This document shows, piece by piece, positions 9,469 to 18,514 of a stretch of 64,000 nt of DNA (the stretch's first letter is position 1; each line of letters begins with the position of its first letter). Made by a program: the position numbers and the translations under genes. Location: assembly GCF_001693275.1 (NCBI RefSeq), contig NZ_CP016477.1, positions 558,001-622,000 of the forward strand, given 5' to 3'. The DNA comes from Picosynechococcus sp. PCC 7117. Its GTDB lineage: Bacteria > Cyanobacteriota > Cyanobacteriia > Cyanobacteriales > MRBY01. The notes beneath the pieces are model-generated. The model ran no database searches. It was given only the letters and a program-made list of their open reading frames with translations, and had not been told where the DNA came from.

Positions 9469-10410
9469 TCAGTTATCTTCGAGGCGATACCCAAGTTCGG
9501 CGAGGCGGGTGCGGGATTGGCGCCATTTGGGTTGAACTTTAACGAAGAGTTCGAGATAAACTTTACCGGCGATCAGTTTTTGGATTTGCTGACGGGCAGC
9601 GGTGCCAATGGTTTTAAGCATGGCCCCTTTTTTGCCGATGATGATTCCTTTTTGGGAATTGCGTTCGACGTTGATGGCGGCACGGACTTCGGTAATTTCT
9701 TCCCCTTCATTGACTTGTTCGATGGCGATCGCCACGGAATGGGGAATTTCCTGGCGGGTGTGGAGCAAAATTTGTTCCCGGATTAGTTCGGCCATAATAA
9801 AGCGTTCGGGCTGGTCGGTGACGAGGTCGGGGGGGTAGTAGTAGGGGCCAGGATCGAGAGCCTGAATAAGTTTGTCTTGGAGTTCGGGGAGGCGATCGCC
9901 AGCGAGGGCCGAAAATTCTTGGAGTTGCCAATGGTTTTGGGTGGCAAGGGCTTGGTAGGAGGCAAAAATCTCCGGGCGCTTGTCGGGGCGTTGGTCGATT
10001 TTGTTGACCCCAAGGATCACCTTGGCTTCGGTTTTGACCAAAAAATCCGCGATAAATTGATCGCCTTTACCCAAGGGAACCGCACCATCAACGATAAACA
10101 CCACTAAATCTACGGCCCCAACGGTACTGCGGGCGTTTTTGACCAAAATTTTCCCCAGCTCGTGGTGGGGTTTGTGAATACCGGGGGTATCGACAAAAAT
10201 GATTTGCGCTTGGTCAGTGGAGAGGATACCTCGCAGGCGATTGCGGGTGGTTTGGGCGACGGGGGAGGTGATCGCCACTTTTTGACCGATCAATTGATTC
10301 ATCAGGGTGGATTTGCCCACATTGGGACGACCGATCAGGGCAACAAAACCAGAGCGAAAATCGGCGGGGGCGACGGGAATAGTCGGGTTGAGATCAAAGT
10401 CTTGGGTCAT
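9469..10410 (-). CDS. era: GTPase Era
   Basis: 313 residues. Ribosome-assembly GTPase that binds the 3' end of 16S rRNA. G domain: G1 GRPNVGKST (about residues 27-35), G2/G3 with DTPGIHKP (near 75), G4 NKID (near 135), then a C-terminal KH domain with GKKGAMLKTIG (near 265) and the terminal KVQPKWRQS segment typical of Era. Its placement opposite the rpsP-KH genes puts three RNA/ribosome assembly genes together, on opposite strands. Confidence 0.96.
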   Translation of the reverse strand: MTQDFDLNPTIPVAPADFRSGFVALIGRPNVGKSTLMNQLIGQKVAITSPVAQTTRNRLRGILSTDQAQIIFVDTPGIHKPHHELGKILVKNARSTVGAVDLVVFIVDGAVPLGKGDQFIADFLVKTEAKVILGVNKIDQRPDKRPEIFASYQALATQNHWQLQEFSALAGDRLPELQDKLIQALDPGPYYYPPDLVTDQPERFIMAELIREQILLHTRQEIPHSVAIAIEQVNEGEEITEVRAAINVERNSQKGIIIGKKGAMLKTIGTAARQQIQKLIAGKVYLELFVKVQPKWRQSRTRLAELGYRLEDN

Positions 10411-10434
10411 GAATTTGTGCGATGTGGCGTGTTT

Positions 10435-11268
10435 TTATCTTACTGGGTGGAGGCGTTGCCAGAGACGGGGGATACCTTCTGTAACGATGAGGGCGATCGC
10501 CAAATAGCGACCATAGTTCACCAGGCCAATTGGGGGCAACACAAGACTTGCTCCTTTCAGCAAGAGATAACTGAGAATTAGGATCACCAACCCGCCGAAT
10601 CCGAGCATTATTTTGTCACGGTAGCCCTGGGGCGGCGTAAAAGTAAAACTTGGAAGCACCAAAAAACCGCAGAAGATCCCCAGTAAATCTGCTAATCCCG
10701 GCAAGGCGATCGCCACCAATCCCCCCAGGCCCCAAAAGCTAAGTTTTTGCCAAAGTTGATAATTCGGTAAGGGAATCATCCCGTTGAGCCACAGGCCAAC
10801 GCTAATCCAAAAAATCCCCAAAAGTATCCCAGCGGCCACATCCACCGGAAAATGAACGCCCAAATATAAGCGCGAGAGACAGACCAAAACAATAATTGCG
10901 ATCGCCACTAACCACAGCCAGATCTTGTGATGTAACCAGGCGATCGCCCCCCAAAATGTCGTGATCCCCTGGGCATGGCCGCTGGGAAAACTAAAACTAC
11001 CCTCCGTATGAAACGCTTCTGGGGTAATTACCGCCGGATTAACCACATAGGGACGGGGCAAGGCAAAGGCATTTTTCAGAACAAGATTACTGATCACACT
11101 CAGGGTCAAAATGAGGGTTAGTAGCCGACCCTGACGGGGATCTAGTAGCCAATAATACAAACTCAACAACAAAATATAAATTGCCTCTCCCCCCAGGTGC
11201 GTTACCCCCAGAAAAAAGCCCAAAAACCTGTCCCCAAAAACCTTCTGTAAAAACTCGATGAACAACAT
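10435..11268 (-). CDS. PAP2-family membrane phosphatase
   Basis: 277 residues from the ATG at 11268 (MLFIEFLQ); upstream residues of the longer frame are unlike a membrane protein and overlap the divergent promoter region. The acid phosphatase signature is present in three parts: KNAFALPRPY (KxxxxxxRP), SFPSGHAQG (PSGH) and SRLYLGVHFPVDV (SRxxxxxHxxxD). At least six hydrophobic segments. Probable substrates are lipid phosphates such as phosphatidate or undecaprenyl pyrophosphate; the sequence does not decide. 24 bases upstream of era on the same strand, so possibly co-transcribed with it. Confidence 0.88.
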   Translation of the reverse strand: MLFIEFLQKVFGDRFLGFFLGVTHLGGEAIYILLLSLYYWLLDPRQGRLLTLILTLSVISNLVLKNAFALPRPYVVNPAVITPEAFHTEGSFSFPSGHAQGITTFWGAIAWLHHKIWLWLVAIAIIVLVCLSRLYLGVHFPVDVAAGILLGIFWISVGLWLNGMIPLPNYQLWQKLSFWGLGGLVAIALPGLADLLGIFCGFLVLPSFTFTPPQGYRDKIMLGFGGLVILILSYLLLKGASLVLPPIGLVNYGRYLAIALIVTEGIPRLWQRLHPVR

Positions 11269-11318
11269 TGCGTTAAAGTAAAAACACGGAAAAACTTTGA
11301 ATTGCCAGCGCTTCGCCC

Positions 11319-12605
11319 ATGACTTCCATCCTAGTGCCCAGCCCACGCCTCAACCAACCAACGATTAAGACCCTGGCCAATGGGTTGACAATCATTGCCG
11401 AACAGGTGCCGGTTGATGCCGTGAGCCTCAATGTGTGGCTCAATGTGGGGTCTGCGGTGGAAGCCAACAGCATTAATGGGATGGCCCATTTCCTGGAGCA
11501 CATGGTCTTTAAGGGAACGCCCCAAATCGGCAATGGCGAATTTGAACAGCGCATCGAAGCTAAAGGAGCCGTCACCAACGCCGCCACTAGCCAAGAATAC
11601 ACCCACTATTACATTACCTGTGCGCCCCAGGATTTTGCGGAACTTGCGCCCCTGCAACTGGACGTGGTGCTAAATCCTAGCATTCCCGATGCTGCCTTTG
11701 AGCGGGAACGCCAGGTGGTACTCGAAGAAATTCGTCGTTCTGAGGATAATCCCCGCCGTCGCACCTATTTCCGCGCCATTGAAACGGGATTTGAGCGGTT
11801 GCCCTACCGTCGTCCGGTGCTCGGCCCTAGTGAGGTGATTGAAAATCTTCAAGCCCAACAAATGCGGGATTTCCACGGCTTTTGGTACCAACCCCAGCGG
11901 ATGACTGCTGCCGTTGCCGGAAATCTAGAAGGCGATCGCCTGATTGAATTAGTCGCCGCAGCCTTCGATAAACTGTATCAATCCCAACCCCCAGCAACCG
12001 TTCCCACCTTTGACGATCACTCTCCCGAAGCCCCTTTTGAAACAATTGTGCGTCGTCATTATGAAGATGAAGGCCTACAGCAAGCCCGTTTAGTGATGAT
12101 GTGGCGCGTGCCGGGGCTAACGGATCTCGAAGAAACCTATGCCCTCGATATTTTGGCGACGGTGTTAGGGCAAGGTAAAGTCTCGCGCCTCGTGCAGGAT
12201 CTCCGGGAAAAAAGAGGTCTGGTGACTCAAATCAGCGTTAGTAACTTCACCCAAAAACAACAGGGTGTATTCTATATTTCTGCCCAATTGCCAGCGGAGC
12301 ACATCCCTGCGGTAGAAGCGGCGATTCTTGAACAAATTCAAACCATTCGTACCGCTTCTATTTTGCCCAACGAATTAGAGCGGGTGAAAACTCAAGTGGC
12401 TAATCGCTTTATTTTTGGGAATGAACGGCCCAGCGATCGCACCAATTTATACGGTTACTATTACTCGCTATTACGGGATCTCGAACCCGCTTTAAATTAT
12501 CCGGAATTACTCCAAGCCATTACCCTCGAAACAATTCAAAAATCTGTACAAAAATATCTCAATCCCGAAGCTTATGGCATTGTCACCCTGACGCCACCTG
12601 CCTAA
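11319..12605 (+). CDS. M16-family zinc peptidase (processing-protease-like)
   Basis: 428 residues, one pitrilysin-type unit plus the inactive second half. The inverted zinc motif HFLEH (HxxEH) lies near residue 50, with the distant glutamate in the region around VVLEEIRRSED (near 130). Family members cleave peptides; related proteins include mitochondrial processing peptidase and bacterial PqqL-like proteases. Cyanobacterial members often occur as catalytic and non-catalytic partners; no second copy is adjacent here. Divergent from the PAP2 gene across about 50 bases. Confidence 0.9.
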   Translation: MTSILVPSPRLNQPTIKTLANGLTIIAEQVPVDAVSLNVWLNVGSAVEANSINGMAHFLEHMVFKGTPQIGNGEFEQRIEAKGAVTNAATSQEYTHYYITCAPQDFAELAPLQLDVVLNPSIPDAAFERERQVVLEEIRRSEDNPRRRTYFRAIETGFERLPYRRPVLGPSEVIENLQAQQMRDFHGFWYQPQRMTAAVAGNLEGDRLIELVAAAFDKLYQSQPPATVPTFDDHSPEAPFETIVRRHYEDEGLQQARLVMMWRVPGLTDLEETYALDILATVLGQGKVSRLVQDLREKRGLVTQISVSNFTQKQQGVFYISAQLPAEHIPAVEAAILEQIQTIRTASILPNELERVKTQVANRFIFGNERPSDRTNLYGYYYSLLRDLEPALNYPELLQAITLETIQKSVQKYLNPEAYGIVTLTPPA

Positions 12606-12713
12606 ACTTTGAAAGTATGTCAGTCTCTTCTTTAAGAATATTTTGCTTGTTGAAATAAGTTGGTAGTACGGACGATATCCTGAGGGAATAAACCCGTGGG
12701 TTAGGACAAGGCA

Positions 12714-13466
12714 GTGACAGACTATCAACTTTTAATCGACTTACATAAGGATGCTGAACGTCAAGGGCCTGGGGGAAATCCAGAAACTAAACTTGCCCTT
12801 GATTTGTTGGGGATAGATAAAACTGCTCCCTTAAAAATTGCTGATATCGGTTGCGGGACAGGGGCTTCGACATTGGTACTTGCGGAACAATTAAACGCGC
12901 AGATTACCGCAGTCGATTTCCTCCCGGATTTTCTCGAAGTCCTTGAAACGAGAGCAAAACAAAAGGAACTTTCTGAGAAAATATCGACCCTGTGCTGCTC
13001 CATGGAAAATTTACCCTTTAATGATGCAGAATTTGACGTAATCTGGTCTGAGGGAGCAATCTATAATATCGGTTTTGAAAAAGGGATCAAAGATTGGCAC
13101 CGTTACCTAAAACCAGGTGGATTATTGGTCGTTTCAGAAATCACTTGGCTTACAAATTTTCGTCCGCTAGAAATTCAAAAATATTGGGAAGTTGAATATC
13201 CAGAAATTGATCTAGCCTCTGCAAAGTTTGCTTTACTCGAAGAGCACGGGTATTCGCCAATCAGTTATTTTATTTTGCCAGAATATTGTTGGTTAGAAAA
13301 TTATTACCAACCGATGCAGGCGCGTTTTCAAGATTTTCTGAAACGAAACAATCATAGTGAGAATGCTCACAGTATTGTTGAAATGGAAACGCGCGAAATT
13401 GAATTATATGAACAATACAAAGCCTATTACAGTTATGGAGTATATATTGCCAGAAAATTGAATTAA
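12714..13466 (+). CDS. SAM-dependent class I methyltransferase
   Basis: 250 residues starting at a GTG (MTDYQLLIDLHKD). Motif I ADIGCGTGAST near residue 43, acidic residue of motif II in TAVDFLPDFLE near 68, and ENLPFNDAEFDVIWSEGAIYN (in part) near 105 mark a UbiE-like Rossmann methyltransferase. Substrate unknown; the layout resembles small-molecule methyltransferases. The DNA is visibly more AT-rich than its surroundings and has no HIP1 octamer, unlike most genes here, so transfer is possible. Followed after 40 bases by a small membrane protein with the same composition. Confidence 0.82.
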   Translation: MTDYQLLIDLHKDAERQGPGGNPETKLALDLLGIDKTAPLKIADIGCGTGASTLVLAEQLNAQITAVDFLPDFLEVLETRAKQKELSEKISTLCCSMENLPFNDAEFDVIWSEGAIYNIGFEKGIKDWHRYLKPGGLLVVSEITWLTNFRPLEIQKYWEVEYPEIDLASAKFALLEEHGYSPISYFILPEYCWLENYYQPMQARFQDFLKRNNHSENAHSIVEMETREIELYEQYKAYYSYGVYIARKLN

Positions 13467-13506
13467 AAAAATAGCTAAACCGTTTTTTACTTCAGGCCAA
13501 TGAACT

Positions 13507-13890
13507 ATGATTTTTAGAGCCTTTTTAGTTGGGATTCTAATTGCTTTTGGAGAAATTATTAATGGCAATTTTCGCGTTAGGTATCTCCAGAAAAAGTTTG
13601 GCCGCCGCAAAGGAAAAAATATTAGCCTCTGCTCAGGAATCTTGCTTTTTACCTTGATTGCCTACTTTTGCTTGCCTTGGATCAAGCCTCAAAATCTACT
13701 TGAGTGTGCTGGCATTGGCTTGATTTGGGTTATGGTGATGTTGTCTTTGGATTTGTACTTTGGCAGAGTTGTATTTCGATTACCGTGGCAAAAAATTGTG
13801 GATGATTTCAACCCACTCAAAGGTAATTTCTTAGGCATTGGTATGCTTGCTTTGTTGTTTTGCCCAAGCGTAATATTTTTACTCAAGTGA
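13507..13890 (+). CDS. Small multi-pass membrane protein, unknown function
   Basis: 127 residues with about four hydrophobic segments (roughly 1-20, 45-60, 65-85, 105-127) joined by basic loops such as RYLQKKFGRRKGK. No family recognised. AT-rich like the preceding methyltransferase and 40 bases behind it, so the two may form one transferred unit. It ends 33 bases from the convergent fabH, with a GGCGATCGCC-TTTTT element in the gap. Confidence 0.6.
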   Translation: MIFRAFLVGILIAFGEIINGNFRVRYLQKKFGRRKGKNISLCSGILLFTLIAYFCLPWIKPQNLLECAGIGLIWVMVMLSLDLYFGRVVFRLPWQKIVDDFNPLKGNFLGIGMLALLFCPSVIFLLK

Positions 13891-13923
13891 TCTTTTAAAA
13901 GCGGCGATCGCCTTTTTCTTTCA

Positions 13924-14982
13924 CTAATGAGGCATTCCCCATTTAAAGATTGCCGATCCCCAAGAGAGACCCGCCCCAAAGCCAGAGGTGGCCACCGTTT
14001 GACCCGGTTTGATTTTGCCAGCCCGCACCGCTTCATCGAGGGCAATGGGGATCGAAGCCGCCGAAGTGTTTCCATATTCCTGGAGATTGGCAATTACCTT
14101 TTCTGAGGGCAATTTTAAGCGTTTTGCCACGGCATCAATAATTCGTTGGTTTGCCTGGTGGAGGATGAGCCAATCAATATCTTCTGTGGTGAGACCTGCC
14201 CGAAATAGGGTTTTTTCAATGACTTCCGGCACTTTCGCCACCGCAAACCGATAGACCTCGCGCCCATTCATGGTGATTGCTCGATAGCCACCTTTTTGAA
14301 TTGACACATCATGGATTAAATATTTGGGATGCCCGTCGTAGGCAAGATTCAGGCATTCGTTTTGGCTACCGTCGCTGTACATCTCAAAGCCGAGCAACTG
14401 ATCCTGGGGACTGCTCTGACAAACCACGGCTCCAGCACCATCGCCAAACAATACACAGGTGGTGCGATCGCCCCAGTCTACCCACCGGGACAACACATCG
14501 GCACCAATCACAACAATTTTTTGAAAGGTGCCTGTCCGCAGATATTGGGCTGCTGTCACTAAACCGAAAACAAATCCAGAACAGGCCGCCGTCAGATCAA
14601 AGGCGGTGGCATTTTTCGCGCCGATCAACTGCTGCACTTTCCCGGCACTGCCAAACAAATCATCCGGTGTGGAGGTCGCCAGGATAATCAAATCAATTTC
14701 TTCTGGGTGTAAATGGGCGGCGGCGATCGCCTTTTTTGCCGCCTCTGCCGCCAGTTCACTCAAACTACTATCTTCTGGAAGTAAATGACGATTTGCGATC
14801 CCCGTTCTCGTGCGAATCCACTCGTCTGAAGTCTCTACCAACTGACTCAGATCATCATTATGGATGACTGCTTTTGGTGTGGCAGAGCCACTTCCTGTAA
14901 TGGCAATACCTGCCCCATCAAATTTCAATGCTCGACTCCCTTCCTTCCTCGGAGATGATTCATCTGATAGTAATTCATTCAC
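13924..14982 (-). CDS. fabH: 3-oxoacyl-ACP synthase III
   Basis: 352 residues. Starts fatty-acid synthesis by condensing acetyl-CoA with malonyl-ACP. Catalytic triad visible: Cys in TAACSGFVFG (near residue 140), His in LILHQANQR (near 275) and Asn in EYGNTSAAS (near 306). About 25 residues precede the usual FabH start (AGIAITGSGSATP), so an internal start is possible, but the ATG at 14982 overlaps the plsX stop by four bases, favouring the long form. Forms a plsX-fabH operon linking phospholipid and fatty-acid synthesis, a common bacterial pair. Confidence 0.95.
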   Translation of the reverse strand: MNELLSDESSPRKEGSRALKFDGAGIAITGSGSATPKAVIHNDDLSQLVETSDEWIRTRTGIANRHLLPEDSSLSELAAEAAKKAIAAAHLHPEEIDLIILATSTPDDLFGSAGKVQQLIGAKNATAFDLTAACSGFVFGLVTAAQYLRTGTFQKIVVIGADVLSRWVDWGDRTTCVLFGDGAGAVVCQSSPQDQLLGFEMYSDGSQNECLNLAYDGHPKYLIHDVSIQKGGYRAITMNGREVYRFAVAKVPEVIEKTLFRAGLTTEDIDWLILHQANQRIIDAVAKRLKLPSEKVIANLQEYGNTSAASIPIALDEAVRAGKIKPGQTVATSGFGAGLSWGSAIFKWGMPH

Positions 14983-16076
14983 TCGCTTTTTTCTATCATG
15001 GCACTGGATGCCACTTCAGAGAGTGTGGTGGTGGAGTTCGTTTGCTGCTCAAGCAGAGCTTGGTGTTCCTCCGTGTAATTTTGAATCCGTTGGATTACCT
15101 GGTTGTCAATTGCTTCTTTGGCTAAACGAATTGCATTAAAAATAGACGGCGCTTTCGAGCTACCGTGGCTAATGATACACACCCCAGCCACTCCAAATAG
15201 CAATGCGCCACCGTGTTCCGCATGATCAATGCGTTGCTTAATCCGTTTGAGGTTTGGAGTTAATACCGCCGCCCCAAGTTTGCCCCGCAGACCACGGGGT
15301 AATTCTTCTTTTAGGATTTGTAGGAGCACTGCGCCGACTGATTCTGCAAACTTTAGGAGGATATTCCCCGTAAAACCATCGCAGACCACCACATCAAACT
15401 CACCGGACAGCACATCCCGTCCTTCAGCGTTCCCTTTGAAAGGAATTGCAGGGTTACTACTCAATAGTTCGTGGGTTTTTAGGGCCAGTTCGTTGCCCTT
15501 GGAAGGCTCCTCACCAATATTCAATAAGCCCACCTGTGGTTCCCGGTTCCCCAGGACATACTTGCTGTAAATAGTCCCCATCAGGGCAAATTGTTCGAGA
15601 TATTTCGGACGACTATCGACATTCGCTCCCACGTCGAGCACAATTACTGACCGCTCAGGATCAAGGGTCGGAAATACAGCCCCGATTGCAGGCCGATCAA
15701 TGCCCTTAATGCGACCTAATTTCAAAAGAGCCGCAGCCATCGCCGCCCCAGAATGCCCCGCTGAAACAACGGCATCGGCTTGTTTTTTACGGACAAGCTG
15801 CATCGATAAATTAATTGACGCTTTGGGCTTGCGCCGAATGGCCACGAGGGGTTCTTCGCACATTTCCACCACTCCTTCGGCTTCTACCACATGGAGAAAC
15901 TGGTTAGCTGGAGATGAATGTTCGTCTAAATACTTTTGGATACGGACAGGGTCACCGACTAGAAAAACTTCTACATTGAGTTCTTCTACGGCTCGGATCG
16001 CCCCAGCAACGATTTCGTCTGGAGCATAATCTCCCCCCATAGCGTCTACGGCTATTTTTGCGCGTGTCGATGACAT
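14979..16076 (-). CDS. plsX: Phosphate acyltransferase PlsX
   Basis: 365 residues. Makes acyl-phosphate from acyl-ACP for the PlsY step of phosphatidate synthesis. Seen: the N-terminal AVDAMGGDYAP (near residue 9), SAGHSGAAMAAA (near 105), RPAIGAVFPT (near 126), VLDVGANVDSRP (near 145) and VVCDGFTGNILLK (near 232), all family hallmarks. First gene of the plsX-fabH pair; overlaps fabH by four bases. Divergent from the carboxypeptidase gene. Confidence 0.96.
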   Translation of the reverse strand: MSSTRAKIAVDAMGGDYAPDEIVAGAIRAVEELNVEVFLVGDPVRIQKYLDEHSSPANQFLHVVEAEGVVEMCEEPLVAIRRKPKASINLSMQLVRKKQADAVVSAGHSGAAMAAALLKLGRIKGIDRPAIGAVFPTLDPERSVIVLDVGANVDSRPKYLEQFALMGTIYSKYVLGNREPQVGLLNIGEEPSKGNELALKTHELLSSNPAIPFKGNAEGRDVLSGEFDVVVCDGFTGNILLKFAESVGAVLLQILKEELPRGLRGKLGAAVLTPNLKRIKQRIDHAEHGGALLFGVAGVCIISHGSSKAPSIFNAIRLAKEAIDNQVIQRIQNYTEEHQALLEQQTNSTTTLSEVASSAMIEKSE

Positions 16077-16207
16077 TTTTATCAGGAATAGAAGCCTTCA
16101 ACATATTACCAGAAGCCTGTTGGGTCACTGAAGTCACGGCTGAGAAGATTTTGATGTTGATATCATTGACCCAAATTTCGATTGTGATTTTGCATTGACG
16201 GGGATCA

Positions 16208-17518
16208 ATGGGGGTTTACGGTATGTTAAATGGGTTAACTTTGGGGATTTTGGGTTTTTTGGGCTTTTTTCAGCAAGGGGATGGCACGGATTTGGCGATC
16301 GCCTCCTACGCAAGCTTGCAATGGCAAGAAGCGGGCCTCTTCGAGATTCGCTACCAACAGGACACCAATACCCAAACCATTGTGGATCGATACTTAGCGC
16401 AATTAGATTCTGGCGGCAAAGATCCGGCGTTACAGGGCATTTGGCTAGAATCAGCCTGGTCAACCCTGGGGAACCACCAGGGAAATCAACCTCTGTCGGC
16501 AGCTTCACTAACGAAAATTGCGACCACCCTAGCGGCCCTGGAGCAGTGGCCGTTGACCCATCGCTTTACCACCCGTGTTTACACAACGGGGACGGTGGCT
16601 AATGGTCTAGTTCAGGGAGATTTGATTATTGAGGCAGGGGGCGATCCTTTACTTGTTTGGGAAGAGGCGATCGCCCTGGGCAATGCCCTAAATCAAGCTG
16701 GAATTCGTCAAATTGAAGGAGATTTAATTATTGTCGGTGACTTCATGATGAATTATGTCGCCGAGCCTGCCACATCTGGGGATAGTTTTCGCCTCGCCCT
16801 TGATCAACGCGCCTGGAACGACGCCATCGAAACCCAATATCAACAGATGTCGCCGCGTCCGTCTCGTCCCCAGGTGGCGATCGCCGGAAAAATCCTCACT
16901 CGCCAAGCCCTACCCGATGGTGCAACCCTCGTCCTTAGCCATCAATCCTTAACCCTGGCCGACATCCTCAAACAAATGAATCTCTACAGCAACAATGCTG
17001 TGGCCGAGGCGATCGCCCAAAACCTTGGTGGTGGCCCAGCCATGGGAACAGACATTGCCCAAAGCCTGAATATTCCAAGCTCAGAAATCCAGCTTATTAA
17101 CGGATCTGGCCTCGGTGTCGATAACAAAATCTCCCCCCGGGCTGCCGTAGCAATGCTCCAAGCCATCGACAGCAAACTCCAAGGACAACCCTTCACTGTA
17201 TTCGATCTCCTACCCATTGCGGGCCAAGATCACGGCGGCACCGTCAATAACCGCACCATTCCCCCAGGCATCGCCTTTAAGACGGGTACCCTTAATCAAG
17301 TCAGTGCCCTCGCTGGCATTATGCCAACCCAAACCCAAGGAAACGTCTGGTTTGCCATTATTAATAACGGCACCTGGGACGTTAGCGGCTATCGACAACA
17401 GCAGGATCAATTCCTACAAACCCTGAGTGAGCAGTGGCCAGTAATTCCCCCCATTGACTCAACTCAAAAATCTCCCCCAGACTATTTCGGCAATCCCGAA
17501 CGCATCCAAGCTAATTGA
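16208..17518 (+). CDS. dacB: D-alanyl-D-alanine carboxypeptidase/endopeptidase (PBP4, S13 family)
   Basis: 436 residues. Peptidoglycan-trimming enzyme of the periplasm. The three active-site motifs are present: SLTK (SxxK) near residue 98, SNN (SxN) near 260, and KTGTLN (KTG) near 358. N terminus has a hydrophobic stretch LNGLTLGILGFLGFFQQ suggesting a signal or anchor; start could also be the ATG at 16223. The insert between SxxK and SxN is typical for the low-molecular-mass class C group. Transcribed alone. Confidence 0.9.
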   Translation: MGVYGMLNGLTLGILGFLGFFQQGDGTDLAIASYASLQWQEAGLFEIRYQQDTNTQTIVDRYLAQLDSGGKDPALQGIWLESAWSTLGNHQGNQPLSAASLTKIATTLAALEQWPLTHRFTTRVYTTGTVANGLVQGDLIIEAGGDPLLVWEEAIALGNALNQAGIRQIEGDLIIVGDFMMNYVAEPATSGDSFRLALDQRAWNDAIETQYQQMSPRPSRPQVAIAGKILTRQALPDGATLVLSHQSLTLADILKQMNLYSNNAVAEAIAQNLGGGPAMGTDIAQSLNIPSSEIQLINGSGLGVDNKISPRAAVAMLQAIDSKLQGQPFTVFDLLPIAGQDHGGTVNNRTIPPGIAFKTGTLNQVSALAGIMPTQTQGNVWFAIINNGTWDVSGYRQQQDQFLQTLSEQWPVIPPIDSTQKSPPDYFGNPERIQAN

Positions 17519-17721
17519 AGACCCAAAACCCAATCATTCCAATGCACACGATTTCAAAATAATGTCGAAATACCCACCTACCCAGATATTTAAAAGCTTT
17601 GCAATGCAACTAATACCAAGTTAATTTTTCCCGGAGAACTACTCTAGCGGCTTTTCGGGTGTGTCAAAATTGTGGAGGACTACCTACAAATCCCAACAAC
17701 GCATAGGCAGAACAAAATACG

Positions 17722-18351
17722 ATGGAATGGCATCTGACCGACGCCCAAAGTTTAGCCCTCATTGATCGCGAAATTGGCAAGCACTCCTTTTCCCCTGCCG
17801 AATATGAAATTGTGCGTCAAGTCATTTACTGTACCGCTGACTTTGAGTATGCCCAACTGATTCACTTTTCAGAACACGCTCTCCAGGCTGGTGCAGCGGC
17901 CCTGGCCGCTCGCGGTACGATCATCGTCGATGCTCCGATGGTTCGTGTCGGCATCACAGAACAGCTTCAAAATTCCTTCGCCAATCCCGTTTACTGTAGC
18001 GCCGATACCCTCACCCGTCCCCAACGGGAAAAGACAAAAACCGCTTGGGGTATGGAAACCCTGGCGCGCCGTTATCCAGAAGCAATTTTTGTCATTGGCC
18101 AATCCCAAACCGCCCTGTCTAGTCTGGTCACTTTAGTCAAAAAAGGCATCATTCGCCCTGCGCTGGTCATTTTTACTCCTGCTAATTTTCTGACAGGCAC
18201 AGCGCCCCAAAAGTATTTAGAAGAAGCGGCGATTCCACACATTTGCATGCAAAGTCGTAAAGGTGGCGCGACCGTTGCCGTGGCGATTATCAATGGTTTG
18301 ATTAGTTTGTCATGGAAAGCCTACGGACAAGATGTAGGCGAAAACCCTTGA
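17722..18351 (+). CDS. cobH: Precorrin-8X methylmutase
   Basis: 209 residues. Moves a methyl group from C-11 to C-12 of precorrin-8X (or cobalt-precorrin-8) to give hydrogenobyrinate/cobyrinate in cobalamin synthesis. Family features: the YCTADFEYA segment near residue 34, the VDAPMVRVGI segment near 72 and the GMETLARRYPEAIFVIGQSQTAL region (in part) near 112 with active-site candidates. No other cob gene is in this window and no cobalamin riboswitch is visible in the 200-base leader. The stop codon lies inside a strong hairpin. Confidence 0.92.
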   Translation: MEWHLTDAQSLALIDREIGKHSFSPAEYEIVRQVIYCTADFEYAQLIHFSEHALQAGAAALAARGTIIVDAPMVRVGITEQLQNSFANPVYCSADTLTRPQREKTKTAWGMETLARRYPEAIFVIGQSQTALSSLVTLVKKGIIRPALVIFTPANFLTGTAPQKYLEEAAIPHICMQSRKGGATVAVAIINGLISLSWKAYGQDVGENP

Positions 18352-18376
18352 AGGAGAAGGGTTTTCACCCTGTTTT
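18340..18376 (+). terminator. Hairpin overlapping the cobH stop codon
   Basis: Perfect 10-bp inverted repeat GAAAACCCTT (18340-18349) / AAGGGTTTTC (18357-18366) with a 7-base loop. The cobH TGA (18349-18351) is at the top of the left arm. Downstream bases ACCCTGTTTTC are only weakly T-rich, so it may end transcription or protect the 3' end. Confidence 0.55.
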
Positions 18377-18514
18377 CGTTTCAATCCTCGAAGAAATTTC
18401 CCTTCAAGCAAGTAACAAAACGTTGCAAGATATCTGCACTTTTGTTAAATTAAGTATCAACTGGTTGACTAGAAAGCAACTATATACGTCAAGATTCTTC
18501 TGAGGAAATAAATT

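Noticed and set aside
9418-9786. 122-residue frame antisense to era
   Set aside because: Covers the era 3' end; era has a full set of GTPase and KH motifs.
17519-17721. Cobalamin riboswitch before cobH
   Set aside because: No B12 box or the expected stems in the 203-base leader.
18352-18514. HLR1 (RpaB) site before hli
   Set aside because: Only loose TTGCAACG/TTGTTACT-like matches on the reverse strand; the two half sites do not fit the direct-repeat pattern.
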